DNA of 64,000 nt. Origin: Acinetobacter pittii. GTDB lineage: Bacteria; Pseudomonadota; Gammaproteobacteria; Pseudomonadales; Moraxellaceae. The notes below the pieces were generated by a model. The model saw only the letters and a list, made by a program, of their open reading frames with translations. It did not search any database and was not told where the DNA came from. Each line of letters opens with the position of its first letter. Positions within the stretch are counted from its first letter, which is position 1. Shown here one piece after another: positions 51,829 through 62,712 of the stretch. The stretch is taken from assembly GCF_034064985.1 (NCBI RefSeq), contig NZ_CP139249.1, positions 620,001 through 684,000 of the forward strand, given 5' to 3'. Position numbers and translations under genes: made by a program.

Positions 51829-52170
51829 ATGGCAGGATGGTACGAAATTTCACAAGCGAGTGATGGTCAATATCGTTTTATTTTGAAGGCAGGTAATGGT
51901 GAACCTATTTTAAATAGCGAGCTATATAAGGCAAAAGCCTCAGCTGTAAATGGTATTGAGTCAATTCAGAAAAATAGTGGTGATGATGCCCGATATGAGC
52001 GTTTAACTGCAAAGAATGGGAAACCTTATTTCAATTTAAAAGCTGCAAATCATCAAATTATTGGCACGAGTCAGTTCTATGCAAGTGAAGCTTCACGAGA
52101 TAAAGGAATTGAGTCAGTTAAAAACAATGGTTCATCAACAACTGTTAAGGACTTAACGGTTCAGGCATAA
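51829..52170 (+). CDS. DUF1508 (YegP/UPF0339) protein
   Basis: 113 residues formed by two copies of the DUF1508 repeat: G-W-Y-E-I-S-x-A-S-D-G-x-Y-R-F-x-L-K-A-x-N-G-E (residues 2-50) and a second around YERLTAKNGKPYFNLKAANHQIIGTSQFYASEASRDKGIESVKNN. The family's function is unknown; short soluble proteins, often stress-induced. Strong GAGGTT-type upstream region. Single gene with own terminator, convergent with proS. Confidence 0.9.
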   Translation: MAGWYEISQASDGQYRFILKAGNGEPILNSELYKAKASAVNGIESIQKNSGDDARYERLTAKNGKPYFNLKAANHQIIGTSQFYASEASRDKGIESVKNNGSSTTVKDLTVQA

Positions 52171-52181
52171 AAATTGAGTTA

Positions 52182-52213
52182 AAAAAAGCAGCTTCGAAAA
52201 GCTGCTTTTTTAT
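52182..52213 (+). terminator. Intrinsic terminator between DUF1508 and proS genes
   Basis: Stem AAAAAAGCAGC / GCTGCTTTTTT with loop TTCGAAAA; usable from both sides. Confidence 0.88.
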
Positions 52214-52224
52214 TTAGGTATTTA

Positions 52225-53940
52225 TTAACGCGCTAACTTAGCTAAAAGTTCTTCTTTAGTTAAATTGCTCGCTTCAGCATCGCGACGGCCTTTATATTCA
52301 AAAGTACCCGCATCAAGACCTTTTTCACCAATCACAATACGGTGTGGAATACCCATTAATTCAAGGTCAGAGAATTTAACGCCTGGGCGTTCGTTACGAT
52401 CATCAAGTAACACATCAAAACCTTGAGCTTGAAGTTCTGCATAAAGAGACTCTGCTGCTTCAAGAGTACGCGGTGATTTGTGCGCATTCATTGGAACAAT
52501 TGCAATTTCAAAAGGTGCAATGGCTTGAGGCCAGATAATACCTTTGTCATCGTAGTTTTGTTCAATTGCAGCTGCAACAACACGTGTTACACCAATACCG
52601 TAGCATCCCATAGTTACTGTAAATGGTTTACCATCTTCACCGAGAACTTTACAGCCTAGAGCTTCAGAGTATTTAGTACCAAGCTGGAAAATATGACCTA
52701 CTTCGATACCACGTTTAATTTGTAGTGTACCTTTGCCATCTGGAGATGGATCGCCTTCAACGACATTACGTAAGTCAAAAACTTCGCTAATTTGCGCGTC
52801 ACGTTCCCAGTTTACGCCAACCGCATGTTTGTCAGCTTCATTTGCTCCAGCAACGAAGTCAGAAAGAACAGATGCAGCACGGTCAACAATTACAGTTAAG
52901 CCTTTTTCGACTAAACCTTGTGGACCTGTAAAGCCAGCAGTTAAACCAAATGCTTGGAGTTGTTCTTCAGTTGCAAAAGTAAGAGGCGCAGCAACTAAAG
53001 GATGCTTCTCAGCTTTAATCTCATTAAGTTCGTGGTCACCACGTACAAATAGAGCAACGACAGGAACATTACCTTTTTCATCAGCAACGCCTTGAACCAA
53101 TAATGCTTTAATAGATTGCTTTGGATCAGCATTTAAGAATTGGCATACATCATCAATTGTTTTTTGGTTTGGTGTTTCAACCAATTTTAGTTCTTGTGTC
53201 GGCGCTGCGCGTTCACCAACTAAAATAGCCTCAGCCATTTCAACGTTTGCCGCATAATCAGATTCAGTTGAAAATGCGATGTCATCTTCACCACTAGCAG
53301 CCAATACATGGAATTCGTGTGAAGCTGAACCACCAATAGAGCCTGTATCTGCTTGAACTGGACGGAAATCCAAACCTAAGCGAGTGAAAATACGGCTATA
53401 GGTGTCGTACATTACATCATAAGTTTCTTGTAACGACTCTTGAGTTGCATGGAAAGAATAAGCATCTTTCATGATGAACTCACGTGAACGCATTACACCA
53501 AAACGTGGACGGATTTCATCACGGAATTTAGTTTGAATTTGATAGAAATTTACAGGAAGCTGCTTATAACTTTTTAATTCGTTACGTGCCATATCCGTAA
53601 TAACTTCTTCATGCGTTGGCCCAAGTACAAATGGGTTCGTATGACGATCTTTAAAACGTAATAACTCAGGGCCATATTGTTCATATCGACCTGATTCTTC
53701 CCAAAGACTTGCGGGTTGAGTCACGGGCATGAATACTTCCATTGCGCCTGAACGGTTCATTTCTTCACGAACAATCGCATCTACTTTTTTAAGCACACGT
53801 GTTCCCATCGGCAGCCATGTATATAAACCAGATGCCAATTTACGAATCATCCCCGCACGTAACATGAGCTGGTGTGAAATCACTTCAGCATCATTTGGGG
53901 TTTCTCTCAACGTTGCAAATAAAAAGCGGCTTGCGCGCAT
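52225..53940 (-). CDS. proS: Prolyl-tRNA synthetase
   Basis: 571-residue class II synthetase charging tRNA-Pro. Motif 2 [29 protein letters not shown], the bacterial editing insertion (about residues 225-400), motif 3 [19 protein letters not shown] and the anticodon-binding domain ([30 protein letters not shown]) are all present in the usual order. Length is standard for the prokaryote-type enzyme. The RND permease gene ends 58 bp upstream on the same strand; they are probably not functionally linked. Confidence 0.97.
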   Translation of the reverse strand: MRASRFLFATLRETPNDAEVISHQLMLRAGMIRKLASGLYTWLPMGTRVLKKVDAIVREEMNRSGAMEVFMPVTQPASLWEESGRYEQYGPELLRFKDRHTNPFVLGPTHEEVITDMARNELKSYKQLPVNFYQIQTKFRDEIRPRFGVMRSREFIMKDAYSFHATQESLQETYDVMYDTYSRIFTRLGLDFRPVQADTGSIGGSASHEFHVLAASGEDDIAFSTESDYAANVEMAEAILVGERAAPTQELKLVETPNQKTIDDVCQFLNADPKQSIKALLVQGVADEKGNVPVVALFVRGDHELNEIKAEKHPLVAAPLTFATEEQLQAFGLTAGFTGPQGLVEKGLTVIVDRAASVLSDFVAGANEADKHAVGVNWERDAQISEVFDLRNVVEGDPSPDGKGTLQIKRGIEVGHIFQLGTKYSEALGCKVLGEDGKPFTVTMGCYGIGVTRVVAAAIEQNYDDKGIIWPQAIAPFEIAIVPMNAHKSPRTLEAAESLYAELQAQGFDVLLDDRNERPGVKFSDLELMGIPHRIVIGEKGLDAGTFEYKGRRDAEASNLTKEELLAKLAR

Positions 53941-53998
53941 GGAAAAAGTCCTAAAAGTTAAGCGTTATAAAAACGCAGATTATACGATAATCGCTGCA

Positions 53999-56900
53999 TT
54001 ATGACATGAATCGTCGTGTTTGACGCAGCATAAAGTTTTTCAAGTCATCCAGATAAGTGAAAATGACGGGTACAACCACAAGAGTCAACAGAGTAGAGGT
54101 TATCACACCACCAATAACAGCGTGAGCCATTGGTGCGCTTTGCTCACCGCCTTCGCCGAGACCTAAAGCTAAGGGAACCATCCCCATCACCATAGCACTT
54201 GTGGTCATCAAAATTGGACGTAAACGGGTCTTACCAGCTTGTAAAATAGCGTCATAACGGCTCACACCCTGATCCATCGCTTTCTTAATAAAATCGATCA
54301 GCAAAATCGCATTTTTAGTGACAAGCCCCATCAGCATGATAATACCAATAATCGAAAACAGATTTAGGGTACTTTGGAACAAGAATAGGGCAAGAAAAAC
54401 ACCAATCAATGACAAAGGTAAAGAGGCCATAATTGCTGCGGGATGAATAAAGCTATTGAACTGAGAACCTAACACGATATAAATAAATACAATCGATAGA
54501 GTAATAGCAGTTAATGCGTATCCAGCAGATTCAGCCATGTCTGCATTTGCCCCTTGCGTATCAAATGTATAGCCCGCAGGTAGCTTAAACGCCTTTTGCA
54601 TTTTGTCGATGTCTTGACCAATATCTCCACTCGGGCGACCTGAGGTATTTGCCTCAATAAGAACTTCACGTTCAAGATCACGTCTGTTAATTTGCGAAGC
54701 CCCAAGTTTTTCTTCGGTCGTTGCGACGGCACTCAATGGAACTAATATATTTTGTCCAGCTGCATTGGTTTTATTAGAGTTGATATATAAATTTTGAACA
54801 TCTTGCGGAAGCATACGTTTATTTTCATTTAAACGTAAATTCACATCATAAGTTTCACCATCACGGTCTTCCCAAGTGGTGACATTGTCGCCCGCAATTA
54901 ATGGTCGAATGGCATTCGCAATTTGGGAAACAGATAAGCCCAAATCACTTGCCAGCACGCGATTAATATGAACACCCAAAGTCGGTTTGGGTTCTTTCAA
55001 TGAACTTTCTAAATCAACTACGCCTTTAATTTTTTCCATCTCAGCGATAAAACGATCTGAAATTTTTTGTAGTTCATTTAGGTCGGATCCTTTAATAGAA
55101 ATCATGATTGGCTTTTGTCCGCCAGAGACAGAGTCTTGTGCTGCGGCAACAGAAGTTACCCGAATACCCGCTACAGTTTGCAAACGATCACGAAACTGAT
55201 TATTGAGTGTATTAAGATCTGAGCTACGTTCTTGTTTCGGTTTTAAGGTCACCCCTAAACCAGCATGATTTTTACCAGAGTCTACTTCACTGTTAACCAC
55301 GCCATAAGTAGAAACGACATCGGGGAATTGTCTAATAATTTGATCGACCTGATGTAATTTGGCTTGGGTATATTCTAAAGAAGAATCTACAGGAGTCTCG
55401 AACTGGATACGGACTTCACCTTTATCTGGTGTAGGTACAAATTCGGTCCCGATGAGTTTAGACAGGCCTAATGCAGCAAATAATGAAGCGATTGCAACAA
55501 TGACTGTAATGAAACGGAAGCGTAGAGCAAGCTTTAATAGCTTTTCATAAACATGAGTAAGCCGATCTAACAAATTAGAAATATGGTTAAAAAAACGTTG
55601 TAGCCAATTATCTTTTTTCTTTACAGGATCTTTCCAATGAGCTGAAAGCATTGGGTCGAGCGTAAAGCTAATAAACATTGAAATTAAAACAGCCGTACTG
55701 ACCGTTACACCAAATTGATAAAAGAAGCGTCCAATCAGACCACCCATGAAGGCTACGGGTAGAAAGACTGCCACAATAGTAAGCGTGGTTGCGAGTACAG
55801 CTAAACCAATTTCTTTTGTCCCTTCAAGAGCAGCGGTTACATGGTCTTTGCCCAGTTCAGTATGTCTGACAATATTTTCCCGAACTACAATTGCATCATC
55901 AATGAGTAAACCAATACTGAGCGATAAAGCTAACAGCGTCATCATGTTAATGCTAAACCCGAAAGCCCAAATAAAAGTTAAGGTTCCGAGTAATGTAATC
56001 GGTAAGGTTAAACCGGTAATAACTGTAGAGCGGAAAGAGCCTAAAAAGAGTAAAACAATGAGAACCGCTAAAGCAGCACCTTCAATAATGGTTCGAACAA
56101 CATCTTTGATTGAAGCGCGAATACCTTTAGAACTATCAGCTACGACTTTGTAATCTAAGCCCGCAGGCATTTGATCTTTTAATTTCTCTAACGTTTGATA
56201 AGTCTGATCGACGACTTTAATTACATTGGCATCGGAACTTTTTAAGATATCGACAGAGACCGCAGTTCTTCCATTATAAAAGGCACTCGATTGTAGTTCG
56301 GCTTGTGTGTCCTCAACAGTTGCCACTTGCTTTAAAAAAATGGGTGAACCATTTTTATTGGCAATGACCAAATCACCAAATGCAAGGGGATGAATAACTT
56401 TTGATTGAATCTGTACAACCAGTTCAGAATTTTTTTGCTGTAAGGTCCCTGCAGGCACTTCAATATTTTCATTTTTTAGCGTGTTAATGACCTGATCAAT
56501 ACCAATGCCGTAACTTTGCAATTGTGCAGGAATAACCTTTATTCGTATTTGCCGCTTAGCGTCGCCCAATAAATTCACATTACCGACACCTGAAACCGTT
56601 TTAAGCTGAGGTACAATTTTTTTATCTACATACGAACTTAATTGAGCCAAACTCATGCTGTTTGATTCAAATACGACTGACATGATTGGGCTAGAAGAGG
56701 GATCATAGCGTTGCACAATCGGTGTATCAATTTCATCACGGAACTGCGCTGTGACGGGTGCAATTTTGTCACGAACATCCTGAGCAGCAATCGCCGAAGA
56801 AGTATCAAGATTAAACTCAGCAATCACCATTGAAAGACCTTCACTTGAGCGTGAAGTAATTTGTTTAATTCCTGAAATTGTATTGATTTGATCTTCAAGT

Positions 56901-57097
56901 TTTTTTGTAATATCTGACTCAACAGCCTCAGGCGACGCACCCGCATATTGTGTAGTGACTACTACGAAAGGGAAATCTATATTTGGAAACTCTTCGACAG
57001 TCATACGTTTCCAAGATGCCAACCCGAGTACCATTAAGCTGAGCATCATCATAATGGTAAAAACGGGGTATTTCACACTGATTCGAGTAAACCACAT
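53999..57097 (-). CDS. RND-family multidrug efflux permease (HAE1-type)
   Basis: 1032-residue inner-membrane pump with 12 transmembrane helices and two large periplasmic loops. It starts MWFTRISVKYPVFTIMMML, and TM4 carries the proton-relay Asp pair in GLLIDDAIVVRENIVRH. The second TM-half matches ALTAITLSIVFIYIVLGSQFNSFIHP and KNAILLIDFIKKA. The MFP gene lies 15 bp upstream in the same operon; no outer-membrane factor follows, so a shared TolC-like protein is needed. It is not AdeB, AdeJ or AdeG by neighbourhood. The N-terminal WFTRISVKYP type resembles the MdtB/C-OqxB-like or AcrB/AcrD/AcrF-subgroup without AdeR/S genes nearby. Substrate unknown. Confidence 0.92.
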   Translation of the reverse strand: MWFTRISVKYPVFTIMMMLSLMVLGLASWKRMTVEEFPNIDFPFVVVTTQYAGASPEAVESDITKKLEDQINTISGIKQITSRSSEGLSMVIAEFNLDTSSAIAAQDVRDKIAPVTAQFRDEIDTPIVQRYDPSSSPIMSVVFESNSMSLAQLSSYVDKKIVPQLKTVSGVGNVNLLGDAKRQIRIKVIPAQLQSYGIGIDQVINTLKNENIEVPAGTLQQKNSELVVQIQSKVIHPLAFGDLVIANKNGSPIFLKQVATVEDTQAELQSSAFYNGRTAVSVDILKSSDANVIKVVDQTYQTLEKLKDQMPAGLDYKVVADSSKGIRASIKDVVRTIIEGAALAVLIVLLFLGSFRSTVITGLTLPITLLGTLTFIWAFGFSINMMTLLALSLSIGLLIDDAIVVRENIVRHTELGKDHVTAALEGTKEIGLAVLATTLTIVAVFLPVAFMGGLIGRFFYQFGVTVSTAVLISMFISFTLDPMLSAHWKDPVKKKDNWLQRFFNHISNLLDRLTHVYEKLLKLALRFRFITVIVAIASLFAALGLSKLIGTEFVPTPDKGEVRIQFETPVDSSLEYTQAKLHQVDQIIRQFPDVVSTYGVVNSEVDSGKNHAGLGVTLKPKQERSSDLNTLNNQFRDRLQTVAGIRVTSVAAAQDSVSGGQKPIMISIKGSDLNELQKISDRFIAEMEKIKGVVDLESSLKEPKPTLGVHINRVLASDLGLSVSQIANAIRPLIAGDNVTTWEDRDGETYDVNLRLNENKRMLPQDVQNLYINSNKTNAAGQNILVPLSAVATTEEKLGASQINRRDLEREVLIEANTSGRPSGDIGQDIDKMQKAFKLPAGYTFDTQGANADMAESAGYALTAITLSIVFIYIVLGSQFNSFIHPAAIMASLPLSLIGVFLALFLFQSTLNLFSIIGIIMLMGLVTKNAILLIDFIKKAMDQGVSRYDAILQAGKTRLRPILMTTSAMVMGMVPLALGLGEGGEQSAPMAHAVIGGVITSTLLTLVVVPVIFTYLDDLKNFMLRQTRRFMS

Positions 57098-57112
57098 ACG
57101 CTATTTGCTACC

Positions 57113-58231
57113 TTATTTATTTTTTTCGGTTGTAACCGTCACTTTTTTATTAATGTCGGAATCTTCAAATTGAATACGGCTGACCAGATCTGTGCTTTTT
57201 AAACCTTCGACTAAAGCAATATTGTCGTTATAACGCTGTTCAACCACCCGAATTTTAACTTTTTGAATGGTGTGATTGCGTATCACCCATACAAACGGGT
57301 CATGTTGTATATTTTGAATACTATCTAAAGGAATAGTTTGGCCTTGATGAGTGTCATTGCGCAAAATATTTCCATTAATGAAAGCTCCAATACTTAACGA
57401 ATCAATTTTTTCTTTAGGAGCAGCAAAAAACTCAATTTGTCGACTGTCTTGATCGGCAACAGGTGAAATGCGAGTAAGCGTAGCATTTAATTGTTTAGAA
57501 TTGCCCTGAATCTGATATTGAATATTGCTACCTACTTTAAGCGCAGATTGCTGTTCAATTGGCAACTTGGCCTGTATTTCAAGCTGATCTGGATTGACGA
57601 TTTCAAATAGTGTTTGTCCAACTGAAACAGTTTGACCGGGTTCAACTTGGCGTTTAGTAATCACACCTGAAATTGGACTAGTAATAATTCCGTCTTGATC
57701 CGCTTTTTTAGCAATATCAACATTTGCTTGTTGTGCTTTTACACTTTCAAGCTGGCCTTTATAGTCAACCTGACTTTGTTCAAACTCGACACGAGCAATA
57801 AAACCTTGATTAAATAATCTTTGTTTTCGGTTCATCAAATTACGAGCAAGTTCAGCTTGTGACTGAGCCGATGCAAGGTTGGCGCGTGCTTGCGCTAATC
57901 GTGCAACATTGTCCTGATTATTCAATCTCACCAGAACTTGACCTTTTTGTACCTGTTGGCCGACATTTGCAGTGACATTCGTCGCTGTTGCACTTACTTG
58001 CGCCTGAATGGAACTTTGTTGAACCGCACGAATAGTTCCTGTAAATGCAGTTTGGGAGTCAAGTGCTCCTTGTTTAACTGCAATAAGGTCTTGAGGAATA
58101 AGCTCAATTTTTACAGGAGCTGAGGCTGAGGTTTGAGTTGTTTCTTGCTGATTACATGCAGCTAAAATTAAACATAAACTAATAATACTCAGTTTAAAAA
58201 AAGTAGAAGGGGTGAGATGCATTGTGTGCAT
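57113..58231 (-). CDS. RND periplasmic membrane fusion protein
   Basis: 372 residues with lipoprotein signal LAAC (Cys about residue 26), so anchored in the inner membrane. The lipoyl half-motifs (IQAQVSATATNVTANVGQQVQKGQVLVRL and ADQDGIITSPISGVITKRQVEPGQTVSVGQTLF) flank a helical hairpin of about 70 residues (ARANLASAQSQAELARNLMNRKQRLFNQGF). It links the permease to an outer-membrane channel. ATG 58231 has AGGA nine bases upstream; ATG 58222 is in frame with no site. First gene of the pump operon. Confidence 0.92.
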   Translation of the reverse strand: MHTMHLTPSTFFKLSIISLCLILAACNQQETTQTSASAPVKIELIPQDLIAVKQGALDSQTAFTGTIRAVQQSSIQAQVSATATNVTANVGQQVQKGQVLVRLNNQDNVARLAQARANLASAQSQAELARNLMNRKQRLFNQGFIARVEFEQSQVDYKGQLESVKAQQANVDIAKKADQDGIITSPISGVITKRQVEPGQTVSVGQTLFEIVNPDQLEIQAKLPIEQQSALKVGSNIQYQIQGNSKQLNATLTRISPVADQDSRQIEFFAAPKEKIDSLSIGAFINGNILRNDTHQGQTIPLDSIQNIQHDPFVWVIRNHTIQKVKIRVVEQRYNDNIALVEGLKSTDLVSRIQFEDSDINKKVTVTTEKNK

Positions 58232-58290
58232 ACAGCATCATCCTATAATTCAAATTTTATTTTGCCCCTATTCTTGATAAACCTTTGCAG

Positions 58291-58929
58291 TTATTCAAGC
58301 TTTTTTAAACGATCGATAATATTTTCATACTCATGGTTGGTTCGGTTATAGGTCTTGGAAAGTGTTTCAAGTGTTTGTTTAACCCGATTAATATTATTTA
58401 GATTGTTTTCAATCAACGTCTTATGACGCTCAGGAATCGGTTCTCCTTTTCTGAAATACTCCATTTCCTGACGCTTAAATAAAATTTTGTCTTGTTGTAA
58501 TTGATTAAGTTGTTCCTGCTGATAATTAATTTGCTTTTTTATAGACACTAATGCCTGATCTCTTTTAATCGAAGCTGTCTTACTATTGCTATAAGCTTTT
58601 TTTAATTTGATATCTTGTTCTTTATGTCGCGCCAATAATGCCCGCTGACTTGATTGATTTAAATCAGCTTCAGCATTATAAGAATGGTTTCTTTTTATCA
58701 CTTGCATATTACGATCTAGAGCTTCATAACCATAACGAATATGAGCAGGTGTGACCGATGTACTAATATTGGCAATACCATGTTGATCATAATAACGATA
58801 CCAAACCGCTTTAGATGTATCGGCAATAGCAACACCAAAGGTTAAGAAAAAGAGTGATCCGAAGGAAATAATGCCTATAGATACAGACAAACAGTTCCTG
58901 TAAAAGGCATATTTCATCCTGTCATTCAT
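58291..58929 (-). CDS. DUF4124-like protein with C-terminal coiled coil
   Basis: 212 residues: a membrane anchor or signal (SVSIGIISFGSLFFLTFGVAIADT, about residues 15-38), a short DUF4124-type segment (VWYRYYDQHGIANISTSVTPAHIRYGYEALDRNMQVI), then 130 residues of charged coiled coil (QQLNQLQQDKILFKRQEMEYF...). DUF4124 domains are common in periplasmic or cell-envelope proteins of gammaproteobacteria, with unknown role. The gene lies 59 bp upstream of the RND operon on the same strand; cotranscription is possible but no functional link is proven. Confidence 0.75.
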   Translation of the reverse strand: MNDRMKYAFYRNCLSVSIGIISFGSLFFLTFGVAIADTSKAVWYRYYDQHGIANISTSVTPAHIRYGYEALDRNMQVIKRNHSYNAEADLNQSSQRALLARHKEQDIKLKKAYSNSKTASIKRDQALVSIKKQINYQQEQLNQLQQDKILFKRQEMEYFRKGEPIPERHKTLIENNLNNINRVKQTLETLSKTYNRTNHEYENIIDRLKKLE

Positions 58930-59213
58930 TGAAAATCCCCAAAAAAGATAGCTAAGTCGCTTATTTTTAAATATTTAATCTTTATTATATTAATTATTAT
59001 TTAGCTGAATAAAAATATAGTCATTATAAAAAAAATGATAATTTTAATTAAAGTGTGATGAGGTTAAAAGTTATTGTTTATAAATGAGAAAGTAGACAAA
59101 AATGCCTCATTGAAAATAGAAGGTGAGATATGTTAAAAATGCGTATAAATGTGTAAAAACAAATTTAAGTTAAATTGCATTTATATTTTATTTTTATGGG
59201 GATGGAAGATTAA

Positions 59214-59597
59214 ATGGAAGATGCATTCCAAAATCTGAAAGTAATGGTGATTGATGACTCAAAAACCATTCGCCGTACAGCGGAAACCTTATTACAGCGT
59301 GAAGGCTGTGAAGTGATTACTGCTGTGGATGGATTTGAAGCTTTGTCCAAAATTGCAGAAGCAAATCCGGATATTGTTTTTGTCGATATCATGATGCCTC
59401 GTTTAGATGGTTATCAAACTTGTGCTTTGATAAAAAACTCTCAAAATTATCAGAACATTCCCGTTATCATGCTCTCTAGTAAAGATGGTTTATTTGATCA
59501 GGCAAAAGGGCGTGTGGTAGGTTCAGATGAATACTTGACGAAACCTTTTAGCAAAGATGAATTGTTAAATGCGATTCGTAATCATGTAAATTCATAA
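59214..59597 (+). CDS. pilG: Twitching response regulator PilG
   Basis: 127-residue stand-alone receiver domain. Phospho-acceptor Asp in DIVFVDIMMP (about residue 62), acidic pair DD in VMVIDDSKTIRR, Thr/Ser switch in MLSSKD and Lys in YLTKPFSKDELL. In the Pil-Chp system PilG promotes pilus extension and polar assembly. GGAAG lies six bases before ATG. First gene of pilG-pilH-pilI-pilJ-chpA, with only 22 bp to pilH. Confidence 0.95.
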   Translation: MEDAFQNLKVMVIDDSKTIRRTAETLLQREGCEVITAVDGFEALSKIAEANPDIVFVDIMMPRLDGYQTCALIKNSQNYQNIPVIMLSSKDGLFDQAKGRVVGSDEYLTKPFSKDELLNAIRNHVNS

Positions 59598-59619
59598 CTA
59601 ATAATTTGAGGGCAAAAAA

Positions 59620-59982
59620 ATGGCACGTATTCTCATTGTAGATGATTCACCAACAGAAACTTTCCGTTTTAAAGAGATCTTAACCAAACATGGTTATGAC
59701 GTGCTTGAAGCATCAAATGGTGCAGATGGTGTAACTCTTGCTAAGGCAGAGCAACCAGATCTTGTATTGATGGATGTTGTAATGCCGGGTGTAAATGGTT
59801 TTCAGGCAACACGTCAGATTACCCGTGATGAAGACACTAAGCATATCCCTGTTGTTATTGTGAGTACTAAAGATCAGGCAACTGACCGTGTATGGGGCAA
59901 GCGTCAAGGAGCAATCGATTATTTGATTAAGCCAATCGAAGAAAATCAATTGATTGATGTAATTAAACAATTTCTAAATTAA
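59620..59982 (+). CDS. pilH: Twitching response regulator PilH
   Basis: 120-residue receiver domain with DD in LIVDDSPTE, acceptor Asp in LVLMDVVMPG (about residue 52), switch Ser/Thr in VIVSTKD and Lys in YLIKPIEENQL. PilH opposes PilG, acting as phosphate sink or promoting retraction. Separated from pilG by 22 bp, with GAGGG seven bases before ATG. Confidence 0.95.
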   Translation: MARILIVDDSPTETFRFKEILTKHGYDVLEASNGADGVTLAKAEQPDLVLMDVVMPGVNGFQATRQITRDEDTKHIPVVIVSTKDQATDRVWGKRQGAIDYLIKPIEENQLIDVIKQFLN

Positions 59983-60042
59983 CTCATCCATCCATAAAAA
60001 CATAAATAACGGGCATTTTGTACCCGTTTTATAGGATCGAGT

Positions 60043-60579
60043 ATGGCAGCGAATGGATTTATCGAGTTACTTCGTTTGTCTAAACGGGGTAATAAGAATT
60101 ACGCTTCAGTTCAAAATGAAGCACAGCGATGGTCAGGAATTGCTTTTGAAATGAGAGGGCAATACTTCGTCGCACCACTTGGGGAAGTGTCAGAAGTAAT
60201 CTATCCACCAAAATATACACCAGTTCCAAATACCCAAAGTTGGGTAAAGGGATTGGCAAATATTCGAGGAAGATTACTTTCAGTGTCTGATTTGGCGCAT
60301 TTTATTTTAGGGCAACGAAGTTCATTTTCGTCAACTCAAAAAGTATTGTGTATTAGCCATCGCGACCAGTATGTGGGCTTAGTCGTGGATCAGGTTTTGG
60401 GGATTCAGCACTTTAATAAAAAAAGCTTTTTTTCTCAAAGCTTAGACTTAGAGGAAAATCTAAAAGAATATTGCCAAGGTTATTTTCATCAACATAACCA
60501 GCATTGGCATGTCTTTTTATTTAGTCGTTTATTGCAAAACCCACATTACATGAATGCATCGACAAAATTTATAAACTAA
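60043..60579 (+). CDS. pilI: CheW-like adaptor PilI
   Basis: 178-residue CheW domain that couples the receptor PilJ to the kinase ChpA. Characteristic pieces: FEMRGQYFVAPLGEVSEVI, then SWVKGLANIRGRLLSVSDLAHFI, and VGLVVDQVLGIQHF. Lies 60 bp after pilH and 42 bp before pilJ. Confidence 0.93.
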   Translation: MAANGFIELLRLSKRGNKNYASVQNEAQRWSGIAFEMRGQYFVAPLGEVSEVIYPPKYTPVPNTQSWVKGLANIRGRLLSVSDLAHFILGQRSSFSSTQKVLCISHRDQYVGLVVDQVLGIQHFNKKSFFSQSLDLEENLKEYCQGYFHQHNQHWHVFLFSRLLQNPHYMNASTKFIN

Positions 60580-60621
60580 TTTTTACGCTGTGAAAACAGA
60601 GTATTTTTCTGGGGAAAAGCT

Positions 60622-62700
60622 ATGGGCTTTAAGCTTAAAAAGAAAGGCAGCAGTCGGGTTGCGTCCGAAAAATCGGGTGTCAATTTTATTGCAACAATCC
60701 AGTCAAAAATTGAGCAGTTTGCCAGTTTATTTGGGGAAAGTGAAAAGTCCAAGCCAATCCTATATGCAGCACTTTTATGTTTTGTGCTTGCATTAGTTTC
60801 TCTAGCCTATCTGTTCTATAACGTTCCACGTCATAACCAGTTAATTCGAAGTCTCGGTGAGTTACGTTTGTTATCTCAAACGATTTCTAAACAAGCAACT
60901 GAAGCAACTGAGTCTGGCTCTCAAGAGGCAATCACCAAGCTACAGCAGTCTCAAAAAGACTTTAATGAAAACTTACTTGAGATTGAAAATATTCACGGTA
61001 AATCGACTGATGAATATCAAAAAGTTCAAGTTATGTGGACTGAACTTTCAAAAAACATCGATTTGATTTCAGCACATCAAAAAGTCCTTAACCAGTTATA
61101 TGACACCAACATCTCTATTAGCGAAACCGTCCCTGAGATTCAGGCAGAATATAACTTGATGGTTGACCAAATGGCGCGTCAAGGTTTGCCAAGTAGTCAG
61201 GTAATTATTGCTAAAAACCAGGTATTTATTGCCGAACGTATTTTACGTTCTATTAACTCGGTATTAAGTGGTACCGATGGTAATGTATCGACTAGCGATT
61301 TTGGTGTAGACATTGATACGTTTGGTACGTATTTAAATGCTGAACTTAATGGTAATGCTGAATTGGGTGTTGATCGTATTGCGGATCCGGCTTTACGTGA
61401 ATCATTAGAAAGTATTAAATCTGAATATGACAAAGTCTTAAAATCTGCTGCTGCTACGGTATTAAAAAATGGTAACCAGATTGTCAATGTTCGTCAGGCA
61501 TCTTCTCAGATCTTCTCTAAATCAGATGTGATGTTAGATAACTTGGGGCATTTATCTGATGTAGCAAGAAAGAACTGGCTTACTTTATTGTTAGGCGCGG
61601 TGCTAATCAGTTCTTTAGCAGGCTTAATCTTCTCAGTATTTAAATTGATCACATTACGTAGTGTGATGGATAAACAACGTGTTACTCGATTACAAGACGA
61701 ATATGACCGTAACCAAAACGCGATTTTACGTTTACTTGATGAAATCGCCGATCTTGCAGATGGTGACTTACGTTCATATGCAACCGTATCTGAGGATTTT
61801 ACGGGAGCGATTGCCGACTCGATTAACTTTGCGATTGACCAACTACGTGACCTTGTATCCCGTATTCATGAAACCTCTCAAGAAGTTGCTCGCTATACGC
61901 AAGATACGCAGAGTATTACGAACCAATTAGCAGAGGCGTCTGAGCATCAGGCTCAAGAAATTGCTGGTGCATCAACAGCAATGAATGAAATGGCGCAATC
62001 GATTGACCAAGTATCTTCAAATGCATCTGAATCTGCTGAGGTAGCAGAACGTTCGGTACAAATTGCCTCTAATGGTGCGCAAGTGGTAAACCGTTCAATT
62101 GAAGGTATGGACACAATCCGTGAACAGATTCAAGAAACATCTAAACGTATTAAGCGATTGGGTGAGTCTTCACAAGAAATTGGTAACATCGTATCGCTCA
62201 TTAACGATATTGCCGACCAAACTAACATTCTTGCATTAAACGCAGCAATTCAAGCATCTATGGCTGGTGAAGCAGGTCGTGGTTTCGCCGTAGTTGCTGA
62301 TGAAGTACAGCGTCTTGCAGAGCGTTCTGCATCGGCAACTAAACAGATCGAAACTCTGGTTAAAACAATTCAGACCGATACAAATGAAGCTGTTATTTCG
62401 ATGGAACAAACCACCACTGAAGTTGTGCGTGGTGCAAACTTGGCAAAAGACGCGGGTATTGCCTTGGATGAAATTCAAAAAGTATCGGGTGACTTGGCAA
62501 ACTTAATTGCCAGCATTTCTGATGCAGCAAAACTTCAATCTGCATCTGCCAGCCATATTGCTACCACCATGACAGTCGTACAAGAAATTACTTCACAAAC
62601 GACAACTGCAACCTTTGATACAGCACGCTCTGTTTCTGAATTAGCAAACATGGCAGAGTCATTACGTGAATCGGTAACGGACTTTAAATTACCTGATTAA
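60622..62700 (+). CDS. pilJ: Methyl-accepting chemotaxis protein PilJ
   Basis: 692-residue receptor of the type IV pilus chemosensory system. Two transmembrane helices (about residues 48-70 and 313-338) flank a periplasmic helical sensor domain of the PilJ type ([24 protein letters not shown]...). A HAMP-like segment is followed by the signalling hairpin: [32 protein letters not shown], in which the normal EAARAGE is replaced by QASMAGE, as in other PilJ proteins. Methylation sites are not certain. GGGGA precedes ATG. Confidence 0.95.
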   Translation: MGFKLKKKGSSRVASEKSGVNFIATIQSKIEQFASLFGESEKSKPILYAALLCFVLALVSLAYLFYNVPRHNQLIRSLGELRLLSQTISKQATEATESGSQEAITKLQQSQKDFNENLLEIENIHGKSTDEYQKVQVMWTELSKNIDLISAHQKVLNQLYDTNISISETVPEIQAEYNLMVDQMARQGLPSSQVIIAKNQVFIAERILRSINSVLSGTDGNVSTSDFGVDIDTFGTYLNAELNGNAELGVDRIADPALRESLESIKSEYDKVLKSAAATVLKNGNQIVNVRQASSQIFSKSDVMLDNLGHLSDVARKNWLTLLLGAVLISSLAGLIFSVFKLITLRSVMDKQRVTRLQDEYDRNQNAILRLLDEIADLADGDLRSYATVSEDFTGAIADSINFAIDQLRDLVSRIHETSQEVARYTQDTQSITNQLAEASEHQAQEIAGASTAMNEMAQSIDQVSSNASESAEVAERSVQIASNGAQVVNRSIEGMDTIREQIQETSKRIKRLGESSQEIGNIVSLINDIADQTNILALNAAIQASMAGEAGRGFAVVADEVQRLAERSASATKQIETLVKTIQTDTNEAVISMEQTTTEVVRGANLAKDAGIALDEIQKVSGDLANLIASISDAAKLQSASASHIATTMTVVQEITSQTTTATFDTARSVSELANMAESLRESVTDFKLPD

Positions 62701-62712
62701 ATTGGGGATGAG

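Noticed and set aside
55746..56153. Long plus-strand frame opposite the RND permease gene
   Set aside because: No ribosome binding site and no family resemblance; typical shadow of a long coding sequence.
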